Shown piece by piece: positions 32,181 through 40,197 of a stretch of 64,000 nt of DNA. The position numbers and the translations under genes are program-made. The DNA lies in NCBI GenBank assembly GCA_964461455.1, contig CAYWUJ010000011.1:1-64000 (forward strand). The letters run 5' to 3'. Every line of letters begins with the position of its first letter. Within the stretch, counting starts at the first letter, position 1. The notes under the pieces are model-generated. The model did not search any database. It was not told the origin of the DNA and saw only the letters and a list, made by a program, of their open reading frames with translations. The stretch is from UBA1413 sp964461455 (GTDB lineage Bacteria > Bacteroidota > Bacteroidia > Bacteroidales > Prolixibacteraceae).

Positions 32181-33875
32181 TCAGTGACTGCCTCCGGCAG
32201 GAACTTTCAGGTGATCGCCGGTGCTTTTGACGATCTCACGGAGCCACCATTCGGGGTATCCCGGGAAGTTGGGCATCGCCGGCTCACCGTATTCGTTCCG
32301 CTTAAAGGTGCCGTTCTCCTCCTTTTTTACATTGCCGTCGATATATTTCACCAGCAGATAGCGATAGAGTTCCTGCCACCGTTTCACGGTGCCGTTGGCT
32401 TCATTGACTGAGAACTGTGTGAGGAATTTCAGGGCCATATCACGGTTGCCGCTCTCCATGAGTCCGGCAGCGGTTTTGTCGATCAGGGGGACAAAGCCCG
32501 TGAACTGGTCTTCCAGTTCTTTCTGCACCTTGCGGATATCGGTGATCATGTCGGAATAGCGGAGGTATGCAAAGTTGGCCACCTGGTTGAAGGCCCAGAA
32601 GGCGGAGGTCTCGCTGTAGTTGAGCAGGTCGCCGTTTCCGGTGCGGTAAGATTCCGGGGTTTCGGTGATTCCGCAGTACATGGGGACATAAACGGTGCTG
32701 TAGGAGTCGTCGACGCTGAACCAGAGGATGCCTCCCACGGGGTCGGGGAGCCAGTTGCGGCTCTGGGCCACAAAGGAAAACCCGGTCTGCTGGGTCGAGA
32801 TGGCCCTTTCGTTCAGGTAGGTATCGCCGTCGACTTTCCAGGTGAGGCCTCTCCAGCGGTAGGGGAGCCCGAAGGGCCCGGCGCCCGGATCTTTGGTCAT
32901 ATCGAGGGGTGTTCCCTGGTAGTGATCACGCATCATTCCCATGACCTCCTGAACGGTCACCGGCTTGTCGGGTTTTACCCATAACGGCATTCTGTTGGTG
33001 GCGAAGTTGTTTTCACCGCCGTGTTCGATATTCCCCTGAGCATAGGGGGTATATTTTTCCATGCCCGAAGCGACCTTGTTGAAGCCGGCAAACACACGGG
33101 CCTCGGAGAAGCGGGCGGCACTGAAATCAACGGGAGCATAAACATCCGAGAAACTGAAATCCTTGTCCTTTCCCGAGAACCATCCCTTTTCACGGGCAAA
33201 GGAGATGACATCGCCGGCATAGAGGCAATTGGCGGGGTCATTGAGGGGGAAGGTGGTGATGCGTGCCTGGTTGGCGTGGCCGCTGATATATCCGTCGGGA
33301 ATCCTCATGGCTACCCATACGGCTCCCTTTTCCCCTTTGCCCTTGCCTATGAGCTCCATGATCCAGGCCTCGTTGGCATCGGCAATGGAAAAGGATTCCC
33401 CTGAGCTGTAATAGCCGTATTTTTCCACCAGGGAGGTCATCACTTCGATGGCCTGACGGGCGGTAGTGGAGCGTTGCAGGGCGATGTACATGAGACTGCC
33501 GTAGTCGATCAGGGCGCCCGGTTGCGACGAGAGCTCCTCACGGCCGCCATAGGTGGTCTCCCCGATGGAAACCTGGTGCTCATTCATGTTGCCCACCACA
33601 CTGTAGGTGTGGGGAACCTGGTCTATCTTGCCCAGATACTTCCCCGTATCCCACTCGTATACGTCGAGCAGGGTGCCTGCCGGCCAGTCGGTGGCCGGCC
33701 AGAAATACAACTCCCCATAAAGGGTGTGGGAATCGGCAGCATAAGTGATCATCACCGAACCGTCGGCAGAAGCCCCTTTGGTCACCAGGAAATTGGTGCA
33801 GCTCATGGCTCCGGGAGCGCTCCACAAAAGGAACACGACAACGGCAAAAAGGGTAAGAATTCTTTTAATGGTCAT
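32181..33875 (-). CDS. Peptidase family C69 dipeptidase, exported
   Basis: A 564-residue Ntn-hydrolase of family C69 (PepD type). The signal peptide ends just before Cys 26 in AMSCTNFLVTKGASADGS, which makes that Cys the N-terminal nucleophile of the mature enzyme; this is the usual organisation of exported C69 peptidases in Bacteroidota. Other family features: NEHQVSIGETTYGGREEL, GESFSIADANEAWIMELIGK (positions about 180-200), and the C-terminal GYPEWWLREIVKS. It likely trims dipeptides in the periplasm. An exact TATATTTG box lies 33-40 bases upstream. The gene is followed by rplS with its own promoter. Confidence 0.94.
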   Translation of the reverse strand: MTIKRILTLFAVVVFLLWSAPGAMSCTNFLVTKGASADGSVMITYAADSHTLYGELYFWPATDWPAGTLLDVYEWDTGKYLGKIDQVPHTYSVVGNMNEHQVSIGETTYGGREELSSQPGALIDYGSLMYIALQRSTTARQAIEVMTSLVEKYGYYSSGESFSIADANEAWIMELIGKGKGEKGAVWVAMRIPDGYISGHANQARITTFPLNDPANCLYAGDVISFAREKGWFSGKDKDFSFSDVYAPVDFSAARFSEARVFAGFNKVASGMEKYTPYAQGNIEHGGENNFATNRMPLWVKPDKPVTVQEVMGMMRDHYQGTPLDMTKDPGAGPFGLPYRWRGLTWKVDGDTYLNERAISTQQTGFSFVAQSRNWLPDPVGGILWFSVDDSYSTVYVPMYCGITETPESYRTGNGDLLNYSETSAFWAFNQVANFAYLRYSDMITDIRKVQKELEDQFTGFVPLIDKTAAGLMESGNRDMALKFLTQFSVNEANGTVKRWQELYRYLLVKYIDGNVKKEENGTFKRNEYGEPAMPNFPGYPEWWLREIVKSTGDHLKVPAGGSH

Positions 33876-33907
33876 AAACAGAATAATTTAAATATTACCG
33901 GAATGGG

Positions 33908-33915
33908 CAAATATA
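33908..33915 (-). promoter_or_regulatory. Probable -7 box of the C69 dipeptidase gene (TATATTTG)
   Basis: Minus-strand TATATTTG, 33 bases upstream of the ATG at 33875; no clear -33 partner. Confidence 0.45.
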
Positions 33916-33972
33916 ACTTTTTCATCTGTTTAATATATTAAGTTGTCGTGGAAAAAACCGTGAAACAGATGT

Positions 33973-34027
33973 AATAGCCATGATGGGTTTATTCATTCCT
34001 ATTGGTGATATAATGATCATGGCTATT
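33973..34027. repeat. 12-base perfect inverted repeat in the gap after the M23 gene
   Basis: AATAGCCATGAT at 33973-33984 and ATCATGGCTATT at 34016-34027, 31 bases apart. No T-run follows on either strand, so it is not a standard terminator. It lies between the M23 peptidase stop and the C69 promoter, so a regulator site or RNA stem are both possible. Confidence 0.7.
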
Positions 34028-34053
34028 TCATGGGAACCTCCTTATGATTTATA

Positions 34054-35760
34054 TTATTTCCAGAAGGAAGCCGTGTAAACCGCGGTATTTCCGGCATTGT
34101 CGGTGACCGAAAGGTTGAGGACATGCCGTTTGCCGCTTCCTGTGCGGGAGGTGTCGATTCTGTAGGCCAGCCTTCTGGTTTTGGGGTCGTATTCAAACAG
34201 GGCCCACTCCCCGTTGATGGTTCCGTTGTAACTTCTGATCCCTGAAAAGTCATCGGTGATGGTGAAACGTATCCAGGCGGTTTCTGTCAGGGCGTTCTCC
34301 TTAATGCTCAATGGGGTAATCACCGGTGCCATGGTGTCGACATCGACCGTGTAGTTGCCGAATTCCCTGATGGAAGTCTCCAGCCAGCCTTCGGAAAGGA
34401 TACCCCCAGCATACCGTTTGACCCCCTTGTCGTCGATCAGGGCAATAAATGCCCGGGAGGCCAATGAGTCGGGGAGTGTTTCGGGTTGAATTCTGATTTT
34501 CAGAGATTTGTGTACGGGTGTGGTATTGAAATGGACCTGGTGCACCGGAGAATAGGGGCCGTTTGGTGACGCGATGGCCTGATGATAAAAGTTGATGTCG
34601 TCGTAAAATGCCCCTGCGGGAGTGGTGATCTCAAAGCGGGGGGTCTGGAAGTGGTTTTCGGTTTTCCACGAGAAGAGGGAACTGCTGTTCACTGCAATTT
34701 CCGGAAGGGGCCAGGCGACCCCGGCCAGGGTAAAGCTGAAACGGGCTTCGTTTCCGCTGACATCGGCGAGGATGACCTCGCCCTGCACCACCTGACCACT
34801 GTCGACGGTCATGACTCCCCGTGAGTCACCGGTGGTGTATATGTCGAGCTGGTTTCCCGGGTCAAGCCACATCCGGTGGTACCACTCCCGGTTCTTTACA
34901 ACCTCGGCATAATCGATGTGACTGTTGAGGTAACGGTTGTGGCTGAAGGCGATCCTGTCGAGGGTGAAGGCGTGAACCTCCCGGCCATCAAGAAGGAGAC
35001 GGGCGCTCCTGATCCCGCAAACACTGGTGTTCCCGTCAAAGTAATCGTTGGTCTTGACGGCAATGCCGATTCTCCCCAAAACATTGACCGCACGGGCGGG
35101 GTTGAGACGGTACCGGGTTCCCAGGGCCACAGGGGTGTATTTCCTCGGGAAGCTTTTAAACTCGACATGCGACTGGTGGTCGAGAGGATAGAACTGAACG
35201 GCGAAAATCCTGGGCGGAGTGGCGTCCTTAACCCCAAAGGAATCGATGGTCAGGGGGTTCAGGGCATCCTGTGTGGGGGTATCCCTGATTTCATAATGGA
35301 GGTGCGGACCTCCCGAACTGCCAGTATTGCCGCTGAGAGCAATACGTTCATCACGATTTACCGTGAACTCACCGGGCGAGAGCTCCAGATCTACGGCAAA
35401 GCTTTTTCTTCGGTACTGCTCTTCCATTACGTAAGCTTCGATGTCGTCACGAAATCTGAGCAGATGACCGTATACCGTGGTGGTATTGTTGGGATGGCTG
35501 ATGTAAAGCGCTCTTCCGTAGCCTGTCGGGGAGACCACAATGCGGGTGACATACCCTTCGGCACTGGCATAAATGGGAAGCCCGGTCTTTCTCTCGGTCC
35601 GGAAATCAAGTCCCATATGGAAATGGTCTGACCTGAGCTCTCCGAAATTGGCACTCAGCGATACCGGAATCCTGACCGGCGTGGCATAATACTTCAGCTG
35701 GGCCGTCATGGTGTGCCCCAGAAGAACAAAAACGAGGAGTAAAATGTTATTTCTAAGCAT
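34054..35760 (-). CDS. M23 family metallopeptidase, exported
   Basis: A 568-residue protein with a signal peptide (MLRNNILLLVFVLLGHTMTAQ) and an N-terminal M23 (lysostaphin-type) endopeptidase domain. Zinc ligands are in DHFHMGLDFRTE (HxxxxD) and GGPHLHYEIRD (HxH); the domain has an insertion between them. Residues about 190-568 are beta-rich with no family I can name; such long C-terminal regions are usual in Bacteroidota M23 proteins. It would cleave peptidoglycan cross-links in the periplasm. ATG 35760 is preferred over an upstream in-frame start at 35835 because it begins the signal peptide. It is divergent from the coiled-coil/zapA genes. Confidence 0.93.
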   Translation of the reverse strand: MLRNNILLLVFVLLGHTMTAQLKYYATPVRIPVSLSANFGELRSDHFHMGLDFRTERKTGLPIYASAEGYVTRIVVSPTGYGRALYISHPNNTTTVYGHLLRFRDDIEAYVMEEQYRRKSFAVDLELSPGEFTVNRDERIALSGNTGSSGGPHLHYEIRDTPTQDALNPLTIDSFGVKDATPPRIFAVQFYPLDHQSHVEFKSFPRKYTPVALGTRYRLNPARAVNVLGRIGIAVKTNDYFDGNTSVCGIRSARLLLDGREVHAFTLDRIAFSHNRYLNSHIDYAEVVKNREWYHRMWLDPGNQLDIYTTGDSRGVMTVDSGQVVQGEVILADVSGNEARFSFTLAGVAWPLPEIAVNSSSLFSWKTENHFQTPRFEITTPAGAFYDDINFYHQAIASPNGPYSPVHQVHFNTTPVHKSLKIRIQPETLPDSLASRAFIALIDDKGVKRYAGGILSEGWLETSIREFGNYTVDVDTMAPVITPLSIKENALTETAWIRFTITDDFSGIRSYNGTINGEWALFEYDPKTRRLAYRIDTSRTGSGKRHVLNLSVTDNAGNTAVYTASFWK

Positions 35761-35788
35761 CCGAAAAATAAAAATGGTTGGTGGCAGG

Positions 35789-35796
35789 CAAATATA
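35789..35796 (-). promoter_or_regulatory. Probable -7 box of the M23 gene (TATATTTG)
   Basis: Minus-strand TATATTTG 29 bases before the ATG at 35760. A TTTG exists at 35824-35821 but with a 24-base spacer, longer than usual. Confidence 0.45.
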
Positions 35797-35861
35797 ACGG
35801 TTGAGGCCGGATAAATTTTGCAAAATGGATGCCAATCAGGGTCTGAATTGACTAAAATTAT

Positions 35862-35869
35862 TAATTTTG
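35862..35869 (+). promoter_or_regulatory. Probable -7 box of the coiled-coil/zapA operon (TAATTTTG)
   Basis: TAATTTTG lies 19 bases before the ATG at 35889; predicted leader is very short. Confidence 0.45.
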
Positions 35870-35888
35870 TCACTCAATTGCAGCAAAA

Positions 35889-36182
35889 ATGACAGAAGAA
35901 AGCCTTTTGCTTGTGAGGGACCTGAAAGAGAGAATTCACCGGTTAATGGGGGAGTTTGAACAGTTGGACGGCCGGAATGGGGAGTTGCAGGATGAAATCG
36001 CTGCCCTGAAAGGCCAGATGGAGGTTCTGGAAAAGGAAAAGGCTGACATTGTTACCAGATACGAAAATCTGAAACTGGCCAAAACGATGGAGTCGGGTTT
36101 CGGCGACAGCAGGGAGGTCAGGCAGAGAATAGGAAAATTAATGCGGGAGATTGATAAATGTGTGGCATTGCTGAATGAATGA
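35889..36182 (+). CDS. Small coiled-coil protein upstream of ZapA, possible division factor
   Basis: A 97-residue, almost wholly helical protein: residues about 5-70 form a coiled coil (LLVRDLKERIHRLMGEF, ELQDEIAALKGQMEVLEKEKA), followed by a short helix (VRQRIGKLMREIDKCVALLNE). It has no signal or membrane segment. It overlaps the zapA start by 8 bases, so the two are translationally coupled. ZapB in proteobacteria is also a small coiled coil that works with ZapA; the position suggests an analogous partner, but I see no sequence evidence for homology to ZapB. Such a small gene before zapA recurs in Bacteroidota. Confidence 0.82.
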   Translation: MTEESLLLVRDLKERIHRLMGEFEQLDGRNGELQDEIAALKGQMEVLEKEKADIVTRYENLKLAKTMESGFGDSREVRQRIGKLMREIDKCVALLNE

Positions 36183-36495
36183 AGACGGGATGAACGACAC
36201 ACTTTCAATAAATATCAGGATTGACAACAGGGTTTACCCCCTGCAGGTCAGTCGCAAGGACGAGGAGAGGTTCAGAAACGCTGCAAAGAGGTTAAACGAA
36301 CTGGTGCAATCTTTCAGGAAGGATTACCCCAATAAGGATTCCCAGGACGTTCTGGCCATGACGGCATTTCAGGTGGTTTACAGCCACATGGTGATGCAGG
36401 AAAAGGCCGACCATACTCCTCTGATCATTGAACTGAAAAATTTGAGGGATGACGTGAACGACTTTCTCGAAGAGAGGGAAGTAAGACGTACCTGA
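36175..36495 (+). CDS. zapA: Cell division protein ZapA
   Basis: A 106-residue protein of the ZapA family, which cross-links FtsZ filaments at the division site. The N-terminal globular domain is seen in LSINIRIDNRVYPLQV and the helix DEERFRNAAKRLNELVQSF; the C-terminal half is the long helix that dimerises. ATG 36175 overlaps the upstream gene; a second ATG at 36190 would remove five residues and is equally possible. A terminator-like hairpin follows before rny. Length is normal. Confidence 0.92.
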   Translation: MNEDGMNDTLSINIRIDNRVYPLQVSRKDEERFRNAAKRLNELVQSFRKDYPNKDSQDVLAMTAFQVVYSHMVMQEKADHTPLIIELKNLRDDVNDFLEEREVRRT

Positions 36496-36516
36496 AATAA
36501 GATATTTATTTATCAT

Positions 36517-36575
36517 ACCCGCTGTTTTACCGTTTCCCCACAGGGGAGAGGGTAAAATGAGCGGGTTTTTTTTAT
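36517..36575 (+). terminator. Long terminator hairpin between zapA and rny
   Basis: Nested stem: ACCCGC (36517-36522) with GCGGGT (36561-36566), TTTTACC (36525-36531) with GGTAAAA (36551-36557), and CCCC with GGGG at the tip, followed by a run of eight T. It should end the zapA transcript; rny then begins only 22 bases later, so partial read-through or attenuation is possible. Confidence 0.82.
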
Positions 36576-36596
36576 TAACTAAATAATTTTTAGCAT

Positions 36597-38153
36597 ATGT
36601 TAGGAACAATAATAGGCGTAATCGCGGGATTTCTTGGAGGGGGGGCCCTTTCCTACTTTTTGTGGGATAAGGCCCTGAAAGCCAAGAAGGTGAAGATCGT
36701 TACCGAGGCGGAAGCCGAAGGGGAGGTGATCAAAAAGGAAAAGATGCTTCAGGCCAGGGAGAAATTCCTTCAGTTGAAATCGGAGCATGAAAGAAATGTG
36801 ACCGAGCGCAACCAGAGGGTGGTGGCATTGGAGAACAAGCTGAAGCAGCGTGAGACTGTTGCCAACCAGCAGAGGAATGACCTGATGCGTGACATCCGCA
36901 CTTTTGAGACCGAGAAACAGGAAGTGGAACAGATCAGGGAGACCCTGAACGCGCAGATTCAGGTGATTGAGCAGAAGCATGAAGAACTCGAGAAGCTGCA
37001 CCGCCAGCAGGTAGATAAACTGGAGCAGATTTCGGGGCTTTCGGCTGAAGAGGCCAGGGGCCAGATGGTGGAGTCGCTGAAGGAAGAGGCCAAGACCGAG
37101 GCGATGTCGTATATCAACGAGATCATGGAGGAAGCCAAGCTCACCGCCTCGAAGGAGGCCAAGAAGGTGGTGGTGAAAACCATCCAGCGGGTAGCTACGG
37201 AAACGGCCATTGAGAATGCCGTGACCATTTTTCATATTGAGAGTGATGAGATGAAGGGGCGCATTATCGGGCGTGAAGGTCGGAACATCAGGGCCCTGGA
37301 GGCTGCCACGGGTGTGGAAATCATCGTTGACGACACTCCCGAGGCGATTGTCCTTTCGGCCTTTGATCCGGTACGCCGTGAGGTGGCCCGCCTGGCCCTT
37401 CACCAGCTGGTGACCGACGGCCGCATTCACCCGGCACGCATCGAAGAAGTGGTGCAGAAAGTCCAGAAACAGGTGGACGAAGAGGTGATAGAAACAGGAA
37501 AGAGAACCACCATAGACCTGGGAATCCACGGACTTCACCCTGAACTGATCCGCCTGATCGGGAAGATGAAATACCGTTCTTCCTACGGCCAGAACCTGCT
37601 GCAGCACTCACGTGAAGTGGCCAATCTCTGCGCCATCATGGCCTCGGAACTGGGTCTTAACCCCAAGAAGGCCAAAAGAGCCGGGTTGCTCCATGATATC
37701 GGCAAGGTGCCCGATGATGAGCCCGAATTGCCGCATGCCGTGCTGGGAATGAAGCTGGCCGAGAAATACAAGGAAAAACCCGAAATATGCAACGCCATCG
37801 GATCACACCACGATGAGGTGGAAATGCAAACCCTTCTGGCCCCCATCGTACAGGTATGCGATGCCATTTCGGGAGCCCGTCCCGGCGCCCGCCGCGAAGT
37901 GGTGGAATCCTACATTAAAAGGCTCAAGGATCTCGAAGACCTGGCCCTCTCTTACCCCGGCGTAAGTAAGACCTACGCCATCCAGGCGGGCAGGGAACTC
38001 AGGGTTATCGTGGGTAGCGACAAGATCAACGACCAGGAATCGGAACAGCTCTCCTACGATATCGCCAAGAGAATCCAGGATGAGATGACCTACCCCGGAC
38101 AGATCAAGATCACCGTGATCAGGGAAACCCGCGCCGTTAACTACGCCAAGTAG
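36597..38153 (+). CDS. rny: Ribonuclease Y
   Basis: A 518-residue membrane-anchored endoribonuclease that starts mRNA decay. Domain order is classical: one N-terminal membrane helix (residues 2-23), a long coiled coil (about 30-195), a KH RNA-binding domain (about 205-270; FHIESDEMKGRIIGREGRNIR), and an HD phosphohydrolase domain (about 330-430; LLQHSREVANLCA, LLHDIGK, SHHDE) with its metal ligands intact. Length is as in Bacillus and other Bacteroidota. Start ATG 36597. Confidence 0.97.
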   Translation: MLGTIIGVIAGFLGGGALSYFLWDKALKAKKVKIVTEAEAEGEVIKKEKMLQAREKFLQLKSEHERNVTERNQRVVALENKLKQRETVANQQRNDLMRDIRTFETEKQEVEQIRETLNAQIQVIEQKHEELEKLHRQQVDKLEQISGLSAEEARGQMVESLKEEAKTEAMSYINEIMEEAKLTASKEAKKVVVKTIQRVATETAIENAVTIFHIESDEMKGRIIGREGRNIRALEAATGVEIIVDDTPEAIVLSAFDPVRREVARLALHQLVTDGRIHPARIEEVVQKVQKQVDEEVIETGKRTTIDLGIHGLHPELIRLIGKMKYRSSYGQNLLQHSREVANLCAIMASELGLNPKKAKRAGLLHDIGKVPDDEPELPHAVLGMKLAEKYKEKPEICNAIGSHHDEVEMQTLLAPIVQVCDAISGARPGARREVVESYIKRLKDLEDLALSYPGVSKTYAIQAGRELRVIVGSDKINDQESEQLSYDIAKRIQDEMTYPGQIKITVIRETRAVNYAK

Positions 38154-38173
38154 CCCGGAACCCGGCATGACGA

Positions 38174-38213
38174 TAAAAAAATGAAAGCCGCTCCCCGCAA
38201 GGGGAACGGCTTT
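38174..38213. terminator. Terminator between rny and the SirB1-like gene
   Basis: Stem AAAGCCG-TCCCC / GGGGA-CGGCTTT with one mismatch around a GCAA loop (38184-38213), preceded on the plus strand by a run of seven A. The T-run is therefore on the minus strand, so it best serves the minus-strand gene at 38261, and could also stop rny. Confidence 0.8.
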
Positions 38214-38260
38214 GCTTATGATGAAAGCGTCCGTGATTGATCGTCAGATGTGCGTCTCTT

Positions 38261-39148
38261 CTATTTCTTTCCTGAGAGGATGTTCATCATCTGCAGGATG
38301 TCGGCAGTCCTTTCACTCTGCCCGTTCTTTTCATAGCTCTTTTCGGTGATCTCCAGCAACCTTAACAGGAAGACCTTCGGGGAACTGGCCTCCAGACAGG
38401 CGTTTTCCATGTCGTAGTTCATTTTTTTCAGGATGTATTCCAGTTCTTTTCTGCCGGTGATCGACCCCCGGTTGGCGGGGTTGATGTAAAAAAGGATGTC
38501 GGTTTCCACTCCGGGAGGGTGAACCCGGGAGGCTATTTTCCGGTCGACGTATGCGAGCAGGGGATGCCGGGGCAGGTCGACATACCTGACCGGAAGTCCC
38601 AGTTTCTCAGCCACGATATTGTAGAGCAGGGCCAGGGAGACCCCGTTTCCCGTGCCGGTTTCCAGGACCCTGTTGATGAAACAGTGCTGCGGACTGATGT
38701 GCTCTTCTTCGGCGACATTCAGCTGGAAATCGTTATAGAAGACATGGTTAAGGACCGTGATTTTTTCCAGGGAGGTGAGGGAATTGTTGAGCTCCACCCA
38801 CACTTTTTTCCTGATTTCCTCGATATGGCGGTTGACCAGTCCCTCGTTGAGGTCAGGGTAGTGGTATCTGCTGGCCAGGATAAAACCTTCGAGAAGGTCG
38901 GGTGTGGCCTGTCGTGACCACAGCCGCAATTTCCGGGAGTTTTCCTTGAAGAGGATCCTTCGGATGAGGTTTTCAATGCGGAGCTGGCAGATTTCATGGG
39001 GGGTGAATTCCCAAACGGCTTCGAGGGCGGGAATGACGGAACTGGTCTCTTTGAGCAGCTCTTTTTCCACCGCTTCAAAGATGATATTATCCGGGTCATC
39101 CATCAACCGGATAAGCGCTTTCGTCCGTTCTCGTTTCCCTGATGCCAT
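38261..39148 (-). CDS. SirB1-like transglutaminase-family protein
   Basis: A 295-residue cytoplasmic protein of the SirB1 / Transglut_core2 family. The N-terminal half is helical (KALIRLMDDPDNIIFEAVEKEL); residues about 135-215 hold the core: LNHVFYNDFQLN, NRVLETGTGNGVSLALLYNIVAEKLGLPV (positions 159-187), and HPLLAYVD. In place of the Cys of active transglutaminases there is Gly-Asn-Gly-Val-Ser, so catalysis by the papain-like mechanism is doubtful, as in other SirB1-type proteins. Function unknown. It starts 4 bases after the nucleoside phosphorylase gene and is probably co-transcribed. Confidence 0.86.
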   Translation of the reverse strand: MASGKRERTKALIRLMDDPDNIIFEAVEKELLKETSSVIPALEAVWEFTPHEICQLRIENLIRRILFKENSRKLRLWSRQATPDLLEGFILASRYHYPDLNEGLVNRHIEEIRKKVWVELNNSLTSLEKITVLNHVFYNDFQLNVAEEEHISPQHCFINRVLETGTGNGVSLALLYNIVAEKLGLPVRYVDLPRHPLLAYVDRKIASRVHPPGVETDILFYINPANRGSITGRKELEYILKKMNYDMENACLEASSPKVFLLRLLEITEKSYEKNGQSERTADILQMMNILSGKK

Positions 39149-39152
39149 AATT

Positions 39153-40022
39153 TCAGCTGGTTAAACGGTCAAGGACAGCCCCGACAAGGCGTGCCATCTG
39201 GTCATGGTAGCTCTCATTGGCACCTCTGGTCATGCGGTTGGCGATGAGCAGACAAACCGTGAGGGCTTCGTGGCCGAGCAGCTTTGACAACCCGTAAATG
39301 GCTGAACTTTCCATTTCATAGTTGGTGATCTTGTATCCTTCGAAGGAGAATTTTCCAATCAGTTCGTTAAGGTCGGGCCTGGCCAGTCCGATGCGGAGAA
39401 CCCTGCCCTGGGGGCCATAGAACCCGGGGGCCGATATGTTCACCCCGCCGGTGAAGCGGTCGCCCGTGAATTTTTCCAGCAGGCCTTTGGAGGCATCCAC
39501 CACGTAAGGGGCCGGAAAATCTTCAGGCCAATGGGTAAACTTTCTGAAAGCCTTCTCAAAAGCCAGGTCGCTGACGGCGTCACGTCCCTCATAAAAGGAG
39601 AGCATTCCGTCGAAACCTATTGATTTGTGGCTCACCATCCAGGCCCCGACGGGAAGGTCACGCTGTAATCCTCCGGAAGTTCCGATCCTGATGATCCGCA
39701 GGCTCCTGCGTTCCGGCAGGAGTTCCCTCTTCTCCAGGTCGATGTTGACCAGGGCGTCCAGCTCATTGACCACAATGTCGATGTTGTCGGTTCCTATCCC
39801 CGTGGAAACCACGGAAATACGCTGACCCCGCAGTGTTCCCGTGACCGACAGGAATTCCCTGTTGGACACCGTCACCTCAACGTGGTCAAAATGGTCAGCG
39901 ACCATTTTCACCCTTCCCGGGTCTCCCACCAGCAGAACCGTGTCGGCCAGCTGACCGGGTTTCAGGTGCAAATGAAATATACTTCCATCATCGTTGATGA
40001 TGAGTTCTGAGTCTCCAATCAT
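39153..40022 (-). CDS. Nucleoside phosphorylase (uridine phosphorylase-type)
   Basis: A 289-residue cytoplasmic enzyme of the PNP/UDP phosphorylase family that cleaves nucleosides with phosphate in salvage. Visible motifs are the phosphate-binding VLLVGDPGRVK (residues about 29-39), STGIGTDN, IRIGTSGGLQRDLPVG, and the substrate motif ITNYEMESSAIYGLSKLLGH. The EMES motif and overall length fit uridine-type members, but specificity cannot be fixed by reading. It is the first gene of a two-gene unit with the SirB1-like gene. Confidence 0.92.
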   Translation of the reverse strand: MIGDSELIINDDGSIFHLHLKPGQLADTVLLVGDPGRVKMVADHFDHVEVTVSNREFLSVTGTLRGQRISVVSTGIGTDNIDIVVNELDALVNIDLEKRELLPERRSLRIIRIGTSGGLQRDLPVGAWMVSHKSIGFDGMLSFYEGRDAVSDLAFEKAFRKFTHWPEDFPAPYVVDASKGLLEKFTGDRFTGGVNISAPGFYGPQGRVLRIGLARPDLNELIGKFSFEGYKITNYEMESSAIYGLSKLLGHEALTVCLLIANRMTRGANESYHDQMARLVGAVLDRLTS

Positions 40023-40092
40023 AATAATTCAGATGACAAACCAGTCAAAACTATTTAAAAAACGCTTTTGTACCAATAAGTTAGCCTGTTAT

Positions 40093-40136
40093 TTATCAAC
40101 ATCCAGATTTCCTCGCCGGGTTTAACACGTTGATAA
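40093..40136. repeat. Inverted repeat between divergent phosphorylase and prohibitin genes
   Basis: TTATCAAC at 40093-40100 and GTTGATAA at 40129-40136, 28 bases apart, in the 175-base divergent gap just before the prohibitin -7 box. Possible operator half-sites; too short to be sure. Confidence 0.45.
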
Positions 40137-40159
40137 CCCTCAATTTCCCGTATAAATGC

Positions 40160-40167
40160 TACATTTG
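40160..40167 (+). promoter_or_regulatory. Probable -7 box of the prohibitin gene (TACATTTG)
   Basis: TACATTTG matches TAnnTTTG and lies 30 bases before the ATG at 40198. No exact -33 TTTG at 19-21 bases. Confidence 0.5.
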
Positions 40168-40197
40168 CGGGAAGTGAAGCATTAAAAAAGATAAGTT

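Noticed and set aside
36496..36596. 6S RNA gene next to zapA, as in proteobacteria
   Set aside because: The gap is only 101 bases and is mostly a terminator hairpin; there is no room for a 6S-like RNA.
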